From positions 186,001-250,000 of the forward strand of contig CAXIUP010000120.1 in assembly GCA_964035015.1 (NCBI GenBank): a stretch of 64,000 nt of DNA, written 5' to 3'. The stretch is from Corallium rubrum (Eukaryota; Cnidaria; Anthozoa; Scleralcyonacea; Coralliidae). How positions within the stretch are numbered: the stretch's first letter is position 1; every line of letters begins with the position of its first letter. The notes below the pieces were generated by a model that was not told the DNA's origin, ran no database searches, and saw only the letters and a list, made by a program, of their open reading frames with translations. Both the position numbers and the translations under genes were made by a program. This document shows, piece after piece, positions 1-12,874 of this stretch.

Positions 1-525
1 CTTGTTAGTCATGCAAGGATCTTAGGTCTTACTAATAGCAACGACTTCCGTTGGAACGAACACGTCAAGACCATTATAAAGAAAGCAAACGAACGCATAT
101 ACTTTATCGTTCAAATGAAACGCGCCAAAATTCCCATCGCTTCTATCGTCACATTCTACTGCATATGTATTCGTCCCATCCTTGAGTACAGTTGTGAGGT
201 TTTTCATCATTCACTGCCACAATACCTCAGTGATAACATCGAACGAATTCAAAAACGCGTCTTATCGATTATTCTGCCAGGGAAGTCGTATCCTAACAGA
301 TTAGAACTTACAAGTTTAACAAACCTTCACGATCGCCAACAATACCTCTCCAAGAAATTTTTTAAGAATATTGTAGACAGTCCAGAGCATAAACTATTTA
401 ATCTCCTCCCAAATATTAATCCTTCAAACTATTTTCTTAGAAAAAAAAGAGATTTTATTATTCCTAAAAGTAAAACTAATACATTCAAACAAGCTTTTAT
501 TCCTGCATGTGTATCTGATTTTTAA
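1..525 (+). pseudogene. Non-LTR retrotransposon RT C-terminus (CR1/L2-like), cut by window edge
   Basis: Frame 1 is open from base 1 to the stop at 523-525, so the start lies outside the window. The protein has the layout seen after the YxDD motif in CR1/L2-type ORF2: a LGLTNSNDFRWNEHV block, then RPILEYSCEVFHHSLP and a region rich in basic residues before the end. There is no catalytic motif in this part. It is followed by about 100 bases of 3' UTR and a (TCTG)n tract, which fits the short tandem-repeat 3' ends of CR1/L2 LINEs. Its C-terminus differs from that of the next element, so it belongs to another family. It is intact over the visible part; whether the whole ORF2 was intact cannot be seen. 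Confidence 0.75.
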
Positions 526-626
526 ACACTGTAAACTTTTACCAGTTTTATCCATTAACTCCGTGTATGTATTTTATAGTAGTTTATAGTAATTTAAGTT
601 CTTAATGTAATTTACCATTTGTAACA

Positions 627-755
<129 letters not shown>

Positions 756-844
756 GTCGGCGAGCAGACGTGTCTCTGTGTGCTCCGCGAAATTTCGCTT
801 TTGAGTATAGTATTTACTCATTTAACCAACTGAATACTTTGGAA

Positions 845-2207
845 ATGGATATCTACTCAGAATTGTTAAGCTACAGTGAAAGCACTAACAATTTTAGTTG
901 GAAAGGAACAGCTGAGGAACTGAAATCGTTGATATGGTTAATGACCAAAGGGAAAGATTGTGAATCAAGTGAAGAAAATGGTGAGTTTATCGAGGACACG
1001 ATACACGTGCAACGCAGTTTCATACAGATGTGTCGTTCCGACTTTACTCTACTAAAACACTCATGTTGTTCGGAAATAAAGCAAGCTTGGTCAGAGACAA
1101 ATTTCACGAGTTACTCGGTACTTTTGAGACTGACGAATCTAATATCCACGACTCATTGAAAGATGATGGTAGCGTATCTCGACCTGATCCAGCCACGAAC
1201 TTAGACTGGACTGGACTAGATCTTATCAAAGAAGATATTGCATCTATAAAAGCTCAAATCCGTTCGATATCATTTCAAGAAAAAGAAATCGACGCTGAAA
1301 ACGCCGAGCTAAAGAAGAAGATATGCAAATTAGAAAACGAGAATAAAAGGCTAGTTGAAGAGGTTTTCCATTATAAAACTAACTTGAAGAAAATCGAAGA
1401 CGAAAAACAAAGCCTGTTGACAGCATTAAATATTGTAATTAAGAATCTAACTTAGGAGCGACCTCCCTAGAGACTGCATCTATTGACCGGCGTAGTCATA
1501 CGTTAATCGATCATGACGTTGACACACCTAAAGATGCAAATCAGGAAGAAGATGGTGTAACTAAAAACACTGACGATGTAAAGGAAAAACGGCGAAAGAA
1601 GGGAAATAAGAACATCAGTAAGACAAATAACAACACTGACAATCCACCTTCATCCTCCTCCCAAGGCCAAGCTCAAGCTACGCAAAACGGCACGGGAAAT
1701 ACTTTCAGTCGCTCAAGTACTGTTATCGCCGGAGACTCCATCATCAACAACATCATGGGATGGCGAATGAGCACCAACACTGAAAGGGTTTCTGTCAAAT
1801 CCTTTTCAGGAGCTACGGTAGAAGATATGTTTTATCACATCAAGCCAACATTATCTCATTCGCCAGACAACATTATCTTACATGTCGGAACCAATAACCT
1901 GAAGAAAGAGAACCCAGATGATATGTGTAAAAAGATAGAAGATCTATGTAACATCATTCGAAAGGACTGTCCGAAAACCAAAATTGCCCTGTCAGAAATT
2001 ACTCCCCAAAGTGACTTTAAAGATGCTAAGACTGCAAGAGAACAAGTAAACAACAAGCTCCAATCTCTTTGCAATTCTCAAAACTTTTCATTCATTAGCC
2101 ATCCTACGATTCTGGATGACTCTCTCAACGGTCGAGGAGTTCACTTAAACAGGAAAGGAACAGCTCTCTTATCGAAAGACTTTAAGAACTATATTTATAA
2201 AGATTGA
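845..2207 (+). pseudogene. CR1-like ORF1: coiled coil plus SGNH/GDSL esterase, frameshifted
   Basis: The reading starts at ATG 845 (MDIYSELLSYSES), moves to a second frame at about 1025-1030 and to a third near 1443-1455, so at least two indels have broken it. The middle part (about 1240-1440) is a charged Lys/Glu-rich coiled coil, as expected for an RNA-binding, multimerising ORF1p. The last part (1443-2207) carries the SGNH hydrolase blocks: GDSIINNI with the nucleophile Ser near 1737, HVGTNNL with the block III Asn near 1885, and a C-terminal HLNRKG with the catalytic His near 2143. Known CR1 ORF1 esterases have this fold; their role in transposition is unclear. Confidence 0.8.
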
Positions 2208-2288
2208 CATTTTACTGGAACTGAGGTTGGCAATAATTTATTTTCACGAGAAAACGTAAGTAATGTACCTAATTTGAGAGGTTTTAAA

Positions 2289-5146
2289 ATGGCCTCCTTA
2301 AATATCGCTAGTTTGCCTCTACATATTGAAGAATTGCGTATCTCGATATTAAATCAAAATCTTGATATTCTGGCTATTAATGAAACAAGAATCGATGGGT
2401 CTGTCCCAAATGAGTCTGTTCATATTCCAAATTACCAGATTATACGCAATGATAGAAATCGTAATGGTGATGGGGTCTGCATATATATTCGTAATTCAGT
2501 AAACTTTGTGGATAAACAACGATTGATATTAAATGAAATCGAGGCTGTATGCATCGAGATTAACAAACCACAGAGTAAACCTTTCGTAGTTATGGCTTAC
2601 TATCGTCCACCAAATGCTAATGCAAAACATTTCTTTGAAAACTTGCAATCAATTGTAAATAGATTAGATTCTGGAAATACCGAGCTATACATCTTAGGCG
2701 ATCTTAATTGTAATATGCTTTCCACGACAGAGAATTCTTCTAAAAATGAACTAAACACTCTATGTGAACTCTATCAACTTGATCAACTAATTAGTGCTCC
2801 AACCAGAATCACAAGTGATACTAGAACTCTTATTGACATTATCCTCACAAACAAACCACATCGTATAGTACCTAGTGGGGTTATACATCTGAGCATTAGT
2901 GATCATAGTATGGTGTATGCTATAAGAAAAATATCTGTCGCTTCTAAAACAACACATACTATCACTGAAATAAGGAATTTTAAAAATTTCTGTGTTGATG
3001 ATTTTAACGACGACCTGAGGAATACTCCTTGGGCCGAAGTTAATAAATTTGATGATCCTAACCAGATGTGGAACTGTTGGAAGATGATGTTCCTAGGAGT
3101 TATTAATAAACATGCACCGTTAAAAAAGAAGAGAATTAGAAATAAGAAATCTCCGTGGTTAAATGCCAGAATTAAGAGATCGATGATAGATCGGGACAAA
3201 TTGAAATCAACGGCCATTAGAACGAACACTTCTGAGGATTGGTCAAATTATAAAAAAAGTTAAAAATCGTGTAAACAATGGAATCAAGGAAACTAAGACC
3301 CAGTATTATCAAGAACACTTTCGATCCAATTCCGGCAAACCACGGGAGATATGGAAAACGATTAACGAAGTCATGTCAAGAAACACTAAGAATGATGGTA
3401 ATACTAACTCGATTAAGACAAATGCAGGCTCCACCACAAGTCCAGAGGTCATGTCTGAAACATTCAATACATATTTTACCGAAATTGGTGATAAATTGGC
3501 AGACAAATTGCCTGATTCTACCAAAATTTATTCAGATTTTCTAGTTCCAGTTAATAGTACATTTCAGTTAAGACAAGTTTCTTTACCTGAGGTTCTTAAG
3601 TTACTTAAAAACCTCCCAACAAACAAAGCAACTGGTCTTGACAATATTCCATGTCGCCTTGCAAAACTGGCTTCACCGTTCATTGCTGACTCGTTGTGCA
3701 GCATTTTCAACATGTCTATTTTCTCTGGAATCTTTCCATCAGAATGGAAAGTTGCAAAAATCATTCCTATTCATAAAGATAATGAAAAGGACGTACTTAA
3801 TAATTACAGACCAATTTCCATTTTGTCAACCATTTCAAAAGTGTTGGAAAGGTTGATATACAACTAATTGTATGAATATCTTTCCAAAAATGAACTATTA
3901 TCTAAGTGTCAATCTGGTTTCAGACGTTTTCACTCAACTACAACTTCACTTCTGGATGCTACCAACGAATGGTATGCCAACATGGACCAGGGTAATTTGA
4001 ACTCTGTAGTCTTTGTAGATCTATCAAAAGCTTTCGACACAGTAAACCATTCGATTTTACTCAAAAAACTTTCCTATTATGGGTTGCATACAGAAACTGT
4101 GAAGTGGTTTAACTCGTATTTAACTGAAAGAAAGCAACAATGTCTTGTAAATGGTTATCTCTCATCGCCTAAAACGATAAAATGTGGCGTTCCACAAGGT
4201 CCTATACTTGGTCCCTTGCTTTTTCTTATTTATATTTGACAAACTGTTTTAAACACTCAAACCCAAGAATGTTTGCCGATGACACTAACATTACTACCTC
4301 TTGTAAATCAATTACCAAACTTATTCAGTTGGTCAATACTGACTTGAATAATTCAAATGATTGGCTGTTAGCAAATAAATTGAGTTTAAATGTGACAAAA
4401 ACAGAACAAATGTATATTGCATCTGATAATTCGCTAAATAAAATAAGTGACTTGGCAACTATACATCTCCCGAACAAACAAATAGAAAGAGTAAGGAAAA
4501 GCAAATCACTTGGAATTACCATTGACGAGAGACTTTCTTGGACAGATCATATAGATATAGTGTCGAAGAAAGTTTCTTCAGCAATTGGTGGACTTAGACA
4601 AGTCAGATCCTTTAGTAACAAAGAAACTGCGATAACCATTTACAATTCACATATCCAGCCGCTGTTTGACTATTGTGACATTGTGTGGGATTCCCTTGGA
4701 GCGTTACAGGCCACAAGGTTGCAAAAGTTAAATAATCGGGCTGGTCGAACAATGTGCCAATTAGGGTACGAAGTCAGATCTAGTTTAATAAGAAGCCAAC
4801 TTGGATGGTCAACTCTCGAGGAAGGACGGAGTAAACACAAATGTATTATTACGCAAAAATTCTTCATGGCAATGCTCCGGCATACTTGAAGCAATATTTT
4901 CTCTATGCTAATCATGGAAGGGAATAGAACCTTAGAGGTAGTGAAAATCTTATTTTGCCCAAACCAAAAACCGAATATTTAAGAAAAAGCTTCACATTTT
5001 CTGGCGCTAAATTATGGAACAGTCTTCCAATCTATTTGAAAAATCAAGTTACTTTGTCGTCTTTCAAGCGAGAATTGACATCCCTCAGTTCCTCTAACTA
5101 CCAACGTAGCCTAACTATTAAACTATTTGTATATATAACATTGTAA
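2289..5146 (+). pseudogene. CR1-like ORF2: APE endonuclease + reverse transcriptase, broken
   Basis: ATG 2289 opens an exonuclease/endonuclease/phosphatase domain (MASLNIASL, INETRIDG, AYYRPP, LGDLNCN, SDHSMV) that makes the target nick in target-primed reverse transcription. The RT follows: [45 protein letters not shown] and the catalytic FADD box near 4275. Damage: a frameshift near 3255-3275; an in-frame TAA at 3865-3867 where a Gln codon (CAA to TAA, one C-to-T change) is expected; a small deletion/frameshift just before FADD near 4237; and another shift between 4889 and 4955. The C-terminal block (FSGAKLWNSLP) ends at 5146. The endonuclease part is intact and only the RT is damaged. Confidence 0.88.
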
Positions 5147-5239
5147 ATACTGTATATTTTCTCTAATTTAATTAACTTATATTCAGCTCTTATGAAAAGC
5201 AATTTGTAATTGATAAGACTTCGAATTTAAATAAAGCTT

Positions 5240-5571
<332 letters not shown>

Positions 5572-6486
5572 TCGGAGAAAATAAAGTTAGTGTTATGTAG
5601 AAGTTATTTGCTATATTCAGCTCTAATTTATTGCTAAAACAAAGGTTTGACACAACATTTGAAAGGTTAATCGTCATTGCATGAAAGAATACTTAATAGT
5701 TAACTATTATCTTGAGAGATACGATTATCCAATATGTGTAGTGTTTAAAAAGTACTATTAGACGCTTGTCTTTCCTATACTATGTAAATTGCTACAATTG
5801 TGTTCAAAGTTTTATCGTAATTAAGAAAGACGGCAAGAAATGAAAGAAATCGCGTCGAAATTGCAGTCCGAAAAGGCATTCGTGAGGGTTAGTCGTTGAC
5901 TTTGTCTGCACCGGAAGTTTCTTTATCACGGTTAAAACACGAGAAGTACCTGACGTAGCATATATAATGAGCTTATAACCGCTGTTCAGTTGTTGTCAAG
6001 ATGATTTTGGCACAAACGTATTGCGTGCGTAGACATTAAATCCAAAGTGGTGCGAACACATCGTTCTTCAGAAATTATATTAAGGCCGCTCAATGATATT
6101 GCCAAAATTTGAGCGCTATTTGTTTTGTTCTACCTCGTAGAATTAAACGATGCAATGTCTTTCGCCATTCTGCCTTCTTTTACAGCCAAAATACATGTTT
6201 CCTCCAAAATAATATTTTCAGACAATTATGGCCATAAATAATAGGGGCAGCAGTGCAAATAAAGAGTCTGGTAGCACCACACCAGGAAAACTATAATGCA
6301 TCGCCTTGAATCCTTACTTAACGATCTCTCCCCTCCCCCTCCATCAGTGTTGTTTCATTTTATACTTGATGTGATATAACAACGAAAAAGAGCAATATAG
6401 AATGGCAAAATTGAAGAGGGGAAGGGGGGCAACTTCAAATGCGTAGTGGTTTTTACGAACTGTCCTAGGGTTTTTGGCCATGATTG
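5572..6486. other. Intergenic, no gene recognised
   Basis: About 0.9 kb of AT-rich DNA with stops in all frames. I see no RNA gene, coding motif or inverted repeat. Confidence 0.5.
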
Positions 6487-6813
6487 TACCTACCTACCTA
6501 CCTACCTACCTACCTACCTACCTACCTACCTACCTACCTACCTACCTACCTACCTACCTACCTACCTACCTACCTACCTACCTACCTACCTACCTACCTA
6601 CCTACCTACCTACCTACCTACCTACCTACCTACCTACCTACCTACCTACCTACCTACCTACCTACCTACCTACCTACCTACCTACCTACCTACCTACCTA
6701 CCTACCTACCTACCTACCTACCTACCTACCTACCTACCTACCTACCTACCTACCTACCTACCTACCTACCTACCTACCTACCTACCTACCTACCTACCTA
6801 CCTACCTACCTAC

Positions 6814-6899
<86 letters not shown>

Positions 6900-6911
6900 C
6901 TATCTATCTAT
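6487..6911 (+). repeat. Compound tetranucleotide tract (TACC)n-(TATC)n
   Basis: About 82 copies of TACC change abruptly near 6815 into about 24 copies of TATC. The long ORFs through it (Tyr-Leu-Pro-Thr repeats) are artefacts. Confidence 0.97.
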
Positions 6912-6924
6912 AAGTATAAATACC

Positions 6925-7285
6925 GTGACTGACTCAGTTTCCTTACGATCGACAACAAGCGAACGTACCAAGGAGCTCTTTAAAATGCATACTTAATGAG
7001 ATTATATTAAAGCTAGTGAAGCAGTTATCTAGTTTTACTAGCACAACAATACATAATTCAGGCAAATTACAAAGTAAATCACAACTACTAAAATTACCTC
7101 AATACACTTAAAGTTTCCCTATTTAACGTGAAACTTTTGCACGAAATGTAACCCGGAATGTCAACACAGCATATTTACCCGTCCTTAGTAAGTTGTCAAT
7201 TCTGATTTCAACGTTGTTTATGTCTCGCTCATCTTGCAGATAGTTTCCAATAGTCAGCAGGTTATCAGATTGTGACCATGAGTAA
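6925..7285 (-). repeat. Duplicated segment, copy A, with an exon-like block
   Basis: This segment matches 12875-13200 at about 85 percent by eye, including a block (7179-7261, minus strand) that reads GNYLQDERDINN followed by RIDNLLRTG and ends at a possible GT donor (ACGG/GTAAAT). In the other copy the same block also has an AG acceptor. Here the acceptor region has changed (ATAAC instead of ATCAG), so this copy is probably dead. The peptide is short and looks coiled-coil-like; I do not recognise the protein. Confidence 0.65.
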
Positions 7286-7289
7286 TACT

Positions 7290-8158
7290 TTTCAGTATTA
7301 ACATTCAATAAATCATATAAATCGTTTATAATCAGTTTGTCTTGACCGTGACAGCGGAATATTATAAACCCAGATCGAAATATATAAAATAGCTAACCAT
7401 CTTTTATTGTAGATGTATCGCCACAAATATCTGCAGTTGTAAGCGCACTGGGCATTAAGAGAGTTTCCCGCCACATGACTGATCAATAACAGTGTCCAGT
7501 AAATCACTTGTGATCTAAATTCGAGAGCACTTCGTCAAACCAGGTCAACGAACACTCGAGCAATAGCGACCAGAGAAGATGGCGACGGGCGACCCAGAGA
7601 CAGATGAGCATTGAGCAACTATAACTGAGCACACCGCGTGGTTTCGGAAAGCCTACTGGTATCGGGATGATGCAATCATTGCAATTTGTCGACCAGAAAA
7701 ATAAAACTACGTACTCTCGGGCTACTGAGTGATTGCTACAACCTGCTGAACCTTGGCATGACATAGCCCATGCACGGAACAGTGCACATATAACAAACGT
7801 CAAGGTTCGAATTAACTATTGAAAACTGGTTCGTGAATTTCAAAAAAGTTCCATCAGTATAATGCCTGATTTTTTACCCCACTTTAAAGTAGTAATCAGT
7901 GTCTTAAAAACTTAAGAACTAATACTCTCAAGAAACAAAATGGTTTATTTTTTTCTAGAGAACTTGATATCCGTGTGTAACATGCCTGATTAGTTTTTCC
8001 TAGTCTTTTCTTCTCTTTCAAACTCCAACAGCTTATTGTAGTGTGCTAGGTCTTTGCCATGTTCACATTTATTCCGTGCCATAGTGGAAAGTTTGCGTGG
8101 GTTCAAGTGAGCGCTCGAAAAATGCTTCCACAGTACCACCACAGATCAGTACCTGATC
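7290..8158. other. Intergenic, no gene recognised
   Basis: Only short ORFs without recognisable motifs on either strand (the longest is 99 codons, minus strand, 7504-7803). I treat these as chance ORFs. Confidence 0.4.
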
Positions 8159-8566
8159 ATGCAAGCCGAAAATTCGCTACTCACATACAAGCAACAACTA
8201 TGGAGAAAAAAGAACTCTAGCCCTTTTGATATTACAATGGGAAGCTATGATGGTGCCGAAACATGTGAGCTGGTTGGTAGCTTCCTATTATCGCAAATCC
8301 AAAACAAATGTGTAGTGAACATTGGCTTATACAGAGACGATGGTTTAGCCACCACAGATGCCGCACCAAGAAACACCGAGAAGATAAAGAAAGATATTTG
8401 TCGCGTATTTAAAGCCCACGGGTTGAGTAGCACCATCGAAGCCAATAAAAAAGTGGTTAATTACTTGGATGTTACATTCAACCTCCCTACGAATACATAT
8501 AGTCCTTATACGATAACCAATACCACTTTACTGTACATGCATGTACATGTACAAAGTGACTTTTAA
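8159..8566 (+). pseudogene. Reverse transcriptase fragment with YRDD motif
   Basis: The 135-codon ORF holds the palm-end part of an RT. FDITMGSYDGAETCELV resembles the template-grip block before the catalytic loop, then comes NIGLYRDDGL with the Asp pair of the Y-x-D-D active site near 8332-8346, and then NYLDVTFNL, which resembles the FLDV block of Penelope-like RTs. Fingers and thumb are missing and the ORF ends in unrelated sequence after about 8530, so this is a fragment. Known relatives are RT-only or Penelope-related proteins of invertebrates; I cannot assign the clade firmly. Confidence 0.6.
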
Positions 8567-9889
8567 CGACATTTGAAAATTATGCTGACGTCAACAATAA
8601 TATAATTCAAAACGCTGTAACTCCAGGAATAGTTGCTACACGAAATTTTCCAGAAATACTTGTAATAACGGTCTACAAAATATATAAAACAACCAGCTTT
8701 ATAGGTCTAATAATTTAGATTTTAGAATTTTGTGACGTCACAGTGAAAACCACCTATATATTTCCTCGGACTAAGTTAACAAAACTCTATCTCTGCTTTT
8801 AGCTTTTATAGTGGGTCGTAGAACTTCATTACGATTGACTGTAGAAAAATCTGAGTGTTTTCCTTGCTTCAGGTTCGAGAAATACCTTGTTAGAAGTCAG
8901 CAGACAACCAAATTCATACATCCAAATTCATATAACTTTTGCTTGGCAAATTCCCGCTATGACGTCACAAGGCCTACTCGGACCCAGACTTTTTTCTCCT
9001 GGCCATGACTTTCAAAACAGCGATTTTTGGCCTCTCTAAAGCGCTATATCTCTGGAAATATTTTTCTGGTGAAGGCATGCTATAGCTCGTTTGAATCCTC
9101 TCGATACGGTAAATTCATTAATCGAAAAAATTTTTTTTGACGTTATATGCACTTGGTTTACGACATTTGCTGAATATTTCATATTTGTTGCCGCCATTCG
9201 CCAGAAATGAAGCCGACGAACCACCATAAACAGAAACCCACTATCAATAGAACTACTGCGGTACAGGTACTGCTGCATACATTTCATACTCGAATGCTGT
9301 TGATTGTTGAAATTTATTTGCGTCCAGTATAGCGCATTTATGTTTCTTTTCCACACGTTTGAGATGTGTAGAAATTTAATTGTTGTATCTGTCGATTTGA
9401 TATTCAAACCGCATATTCGAATCTGCTGTCCTTGGTGAGGTTGTACTTTAATACAAATATTCGATCAACAACAATACCACGATCAACAAACATACTTATG
9501 TCAGCACTGAAGACTTTGACTTTGTATATCTCTAAACTTTATAAATTAGATTCGGAAAGTCCAGAAACAAATAAACAATTCTTGCTTGCATTTAGTATAA
9601 AGCAAATAAGTTGTAGTATAGACGCTACTTACTAAAGATGGTCATTACTCGATTTGATAAATTTGTTAAGAGAATGTCTTGTTATGTGTACGGTTTTTAT
9701 TCTTGGTTGCTTAAATAGGTCGCTGAATAGTTTTACATATGCAAGCCAACTATACTCTGTTTATCAGTTACTGTACCGAGCCTCCCCCAGTACAGTGTGG
9801 CTCGCTCATCAAAATACTACAAATTTCTTGGAGTCACGTGACCAGCCAATTTGAGAGGGCTCTGGATACGAGGAGTGGAGTTCATCTTC
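8567..9889. other. Intergenic, no gene recognised
   Basis: AT-rich sequence with only short ORFs on both strands and no recognisable motif. A 123-codon minus-strand ORF (9036-9407) has no family signature. Confidence 0.4.
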
Positions 9890-10440
9890 CACTGTGAACA
9901 GTCTCCTTGGAAAATCCCCATTTTGATTTTCACTTCCCCAAGTGTTTCTCCTCCAGATATCAATTCTACTTTCCAGCTATTCATAAATTTCTCCAATGTT
10001 TTCCTTATATTGTTGGCTACACCAAACCACTCCATGCATCGTATTATCCACGAGTGCGGCACCATGTCGTATGCTTTCTTGTAGTCAATCCACGCCATGG
10101 CCAGATTGATTAATCGTCTTCTACAGTTCCTCATAATCATCTTATCTATCATTAATTGATCTTTTGTCCCTCTGCATCTTTTTCTTACTCCTTTTTGTTC
10201 TGGCGGTAGAATTCCTTTATCTTCCAGGTGGGTGTACATCTTCTCCCCAATAATGCCGGTTAACAGCTTCCACATCAATGGGAGGCAGGTAATTGGTCGA
10301 AAGTTTGTCACAATGTTTCCCTTGTTTTCATATTTCAAGATCAGACTGGTTCTAGCTTTGGTCATCCATTGGGGTACATCTTCTTCTTCCATATATTTGT
10401 TTAGCTGTTGTGCAAGTCTCTCATGCAGTTTGGGGAAATT
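9890..10440 (-). pseudogene. NeSL/R2-like RT fragment
   Basis: Read on the minus strand from about 10440: an N-terminal [14 protein letters not shown] segment, [69 protein letters not shown] (motif A) and MGIFQGD (motif B). The last matches the QGDSLSP box but breaks off there, so the catalytic YxDD and everything after it are missing. Wording and order match RTs of the R2/NeSL-type group, which carry a restriction-like endonuclease. Both ends are truncated; the upstream end abuts an RT fragment on the opposite strand. Confidence 0.75.
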
Positions 10441-10764
10441 CGTAATTCAATACCCAATTTTTTCTCTTGTCATCACTCTACTTGACCTCAAGAATGCCTT
10501 TGGCGAAGTTCATCATAATTTAATTCAGTCCATCCTTGATTATCATCACATTCCTAGTCACATCAAAACTGTTATAAATAGTTTACACACAGATTTTAAG
10601 ACTTCAATAACAACATCTGAATGTCGTACTCCTTTTATATCTGTTGGTCGTGGTGTACTGCAAGGTGATTGTCTTAGTCCTCTACTATTTAATATGTGCT
10701 TCAACACATTCATTCAACACATAAAGGCCGATAAGTACCGTCAATTTGGTTTCGTCCAGATTTA
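10441..10764 (+). pseudogene. Second non-LTR RT fragment, opposite orientation
   Basis: The plus-strand frame reads TLLDLKNAFGEVHHNLI (motif A, with Asn replacing a common Lys/Ser), then a linker ending FISVGRGVLQGDCLSPLLF (motif B) and IKADKYRQFGF before a stop. The YxDD box is absent. The larger ORF that includes it starts inside the antisense NeSL-like fragment, so its first third is not real coding sequence. Confidence 0.7.
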
Positions 10765-11269
10765 ACCCCTATCTACTTCAAAGGGATGTCTATATATAGT
10801 CGAACTTACCGTGGGATTTAACAAGACACGTGCGTCAGGTGTGCACTCGGGCTACTGGAAAGTGCAGAGGTCTCTATAACGCATGAGCAAAGAGGTGGGA
10901 GTGCGCTGAGGAAGATCAGATTGGATGCTGAATGTCCATGGTGCAGGACTATCCTGAATTGTCAATTTAAAGTGGTTAGAATTCAGGATTATCCTGAAAC
11001 CTAGGGGACTACTCTGTCCCACATGCGGGATGTTAAACTAAAAAACATATAACAAAAAAACAGTAGGGGTGTTGTAGTCACGGTCTGAGAAGTGGAACTT
11101 TCTCTTTGGGGCGTTGTGGTTAGATTTAGGGTTACTGGGGCTTCTCGTTAGGTTTAGGGTCAGGTTTAGAAGCGGGGGTCAGGGTTGGGTTTCATTTTCT
11201 TTAATATTCAGGATTATGTGGAAATCTAGACCATTTCACAAATGTAAACAAAGGCAATAGATATAAGTG
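10765..11269. other. Intergenic with a degenerate telomere-like TTAGGG-type tract
   Basis: No gene. Between about 11090 and 11190 the sequence repeats variants of GGTTAG, TTTAGGGTTA and AGGTTTAGGGTCAGG on the plus strand. Similar degenerate tracts in CCCTAA orientation occur near 22385-22570 and in TTAGGG orientation near 51135-51200. Confidence 0.45.
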
Positions 11270-12612
11270 ATTAAGGTTAGACTAGAAATACATGAACGCT
11301 ATAACCCCTCGCCCGCTTTTACATGAATTTTTGTAAATACCTCCTGATGTTCCCTGTGATTTAATATAGAAACACTTGCGCTCTTTTTTATTGGGGGCCT
11401 GGAAAATTATAGCCACTCCTGTTGATCAAAATATAGTTTTAATTCTAGTAGAATATTTGAAATAAAAAAAAACTACAGTTTTAATAACTCTATTTTTTTT
11501 GAAGAAAAAGGTAACGAGGTAACGAAGAACAAAGAAAAATTTAAGGATGATATTTCGTGAAAAATATTGAGATAAAGAAAATTACACGTTGCTTCCAGGG
11601 TTTGAACTCAACCATGTTACCGTACAAGCCAACTAAAACCAGACTACCGAGGCAGGCGGGAAAAAAAATTGTCAAAATATTAGGGTTATAGGCCTATTGT
11701 ACACTTCTTTCTTTCTATGTTTACAAAAAACAGCACTATTCACTACAGCATCTGAAAACATTTTTCAAACCTGGCAGCCTGCCACAGCAATATTCATTTA
11801 TGACATTTCAAAGTGCTGAAATTTTTTTCACCTATACATGTTAATAAATATTTCAACAGCATTTGAACGATTTACAGAAGAAAAATTGCTCTTTTTCCGA
11901 TTTTTACGCCAAATTATGGACAAGCTACGTTGGTCACAAGTGGTTTTACAATAAGAAAACTATACGAAAAAAGATATTAAGACGGCAGCCACAGATAAAA
12001 AAATACAACAGGCAAGAAAACTAACATGCAATGGATCAGTTTAAAATACTTTCAGGACACATATAAGAGAAAACAAAATTAACAATGATAGGATATGCAT
12101 AAGGAAAGGGGAAAACTCGAACAGTTTTCCTACTAAAAGTTCGTGATTAGTGAGAACGGCTGCTCAATATTTTTACCGTAAACTAAAACCGTTTCGCCGG
12201 CCTTTATTTCTTCGTCGGTTTTCAAGTTTCACTCTTGCTTTCTCCTCCTTTCGAGTTTCGGTTAGACGGGTTTCCTTCTACTCAAGACGTTGTTTTGCTT
12301 TATACGTAGACGTTGCCGATTTGTTTCTGTTCTTTCTTTTCCCCCAAACTCCTTTCTCAAATCTTTTAATATTTATTTGTTAGTTCAAATCTTTTTGTCA
12401 AGAACTATATTGTCCCCAGTGCCCCACAATCTTAACCGCGCATGGTCCGTCCACACATATATACAAATAAATAAATAAATAAATAAATATACAGATCACA
12501 GAAACTCGTTCACATATCACGTTTGTCCACGTATGTAAAATGACTCCACGCGTGTCGAGATTAGGACCCTCACCGGGCTCAGGGCCTTCGGCCGTACGCC
12601 CGGGCTCGGGAA
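11270..12612 (+). repeat. GC-palindrome dispersed repeat family, long copy 1
   Basis: A 1.3-kb non-coding repeat. It starts near CTAGAAATACATGAACGC, contains the segment AATTATAGCCACTCC, and ends in a distinctive 3' region: CCCAGTGCCCCACA, an AAATA run, a CACGCGTG copy, GAGATTAG, CCCTCACCGGGCTC and the hairpin GGGCCTTCGGCC followed by CGCCCGG. The same order occurs in reverse complement at 40569-41855, and the 3' end alone recurs near 27615, 43387 and 59976. It encodes no protein that I can see. Confidence 0.75.
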
Positions 12613-12639
12613 CTAAGCAGCAAGCCATTACTAAGTAAA

Positions 12640-12735
12640 TAGTATATTACCTAGACAACCAACAACAAGCGAATTTACCAAGGAACTATTAAAATGCACA
12701 CACTCAATGAAATTATATAAGCTAGTGAAGCAAAG
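12640..12735 (-). repeat. Partial third copy of the duplicated exon-like segment's flank
   Basis: Shares ACAACAAGCGAATTTACC and the following AATGCACACACTCAATGA with the 6925 and 12875 copies, but lacks the exon-like block. Confidence 0.6.
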
Positions 12736-12874
12736 TTATAATTATATTCCACAGGATGTGGTTATACCAGTAAGTAAAAGGTGAATTTGATTGATCTACT
12801 GTACTGTCCTCAATAACAGTAGTGCTTCAGTTGTGTTTTTCATTAATGCTTTATTGCATTATTATAAGATAATA

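Noticed and set aside
6446-6996. Three overlapping ORFs of Tyr-Leu-Pro-Thr repeats
   Set aside because: All three frames of a tetranucleotide array are open, so this is not coding evidence.
9036-9407. 123-codon minus-strand ORF
   Set aside because: No motif, no splice or codon evidence, and it lies in AT-rich DNA where such ORFs occur by chance.
10232-10440. First 70 codons of the plus-strand ORF 10232-10765
   Set aside because: They are antisense to a clear NeSL/R2-like RT, so only the part after 10440 is taken as RT.
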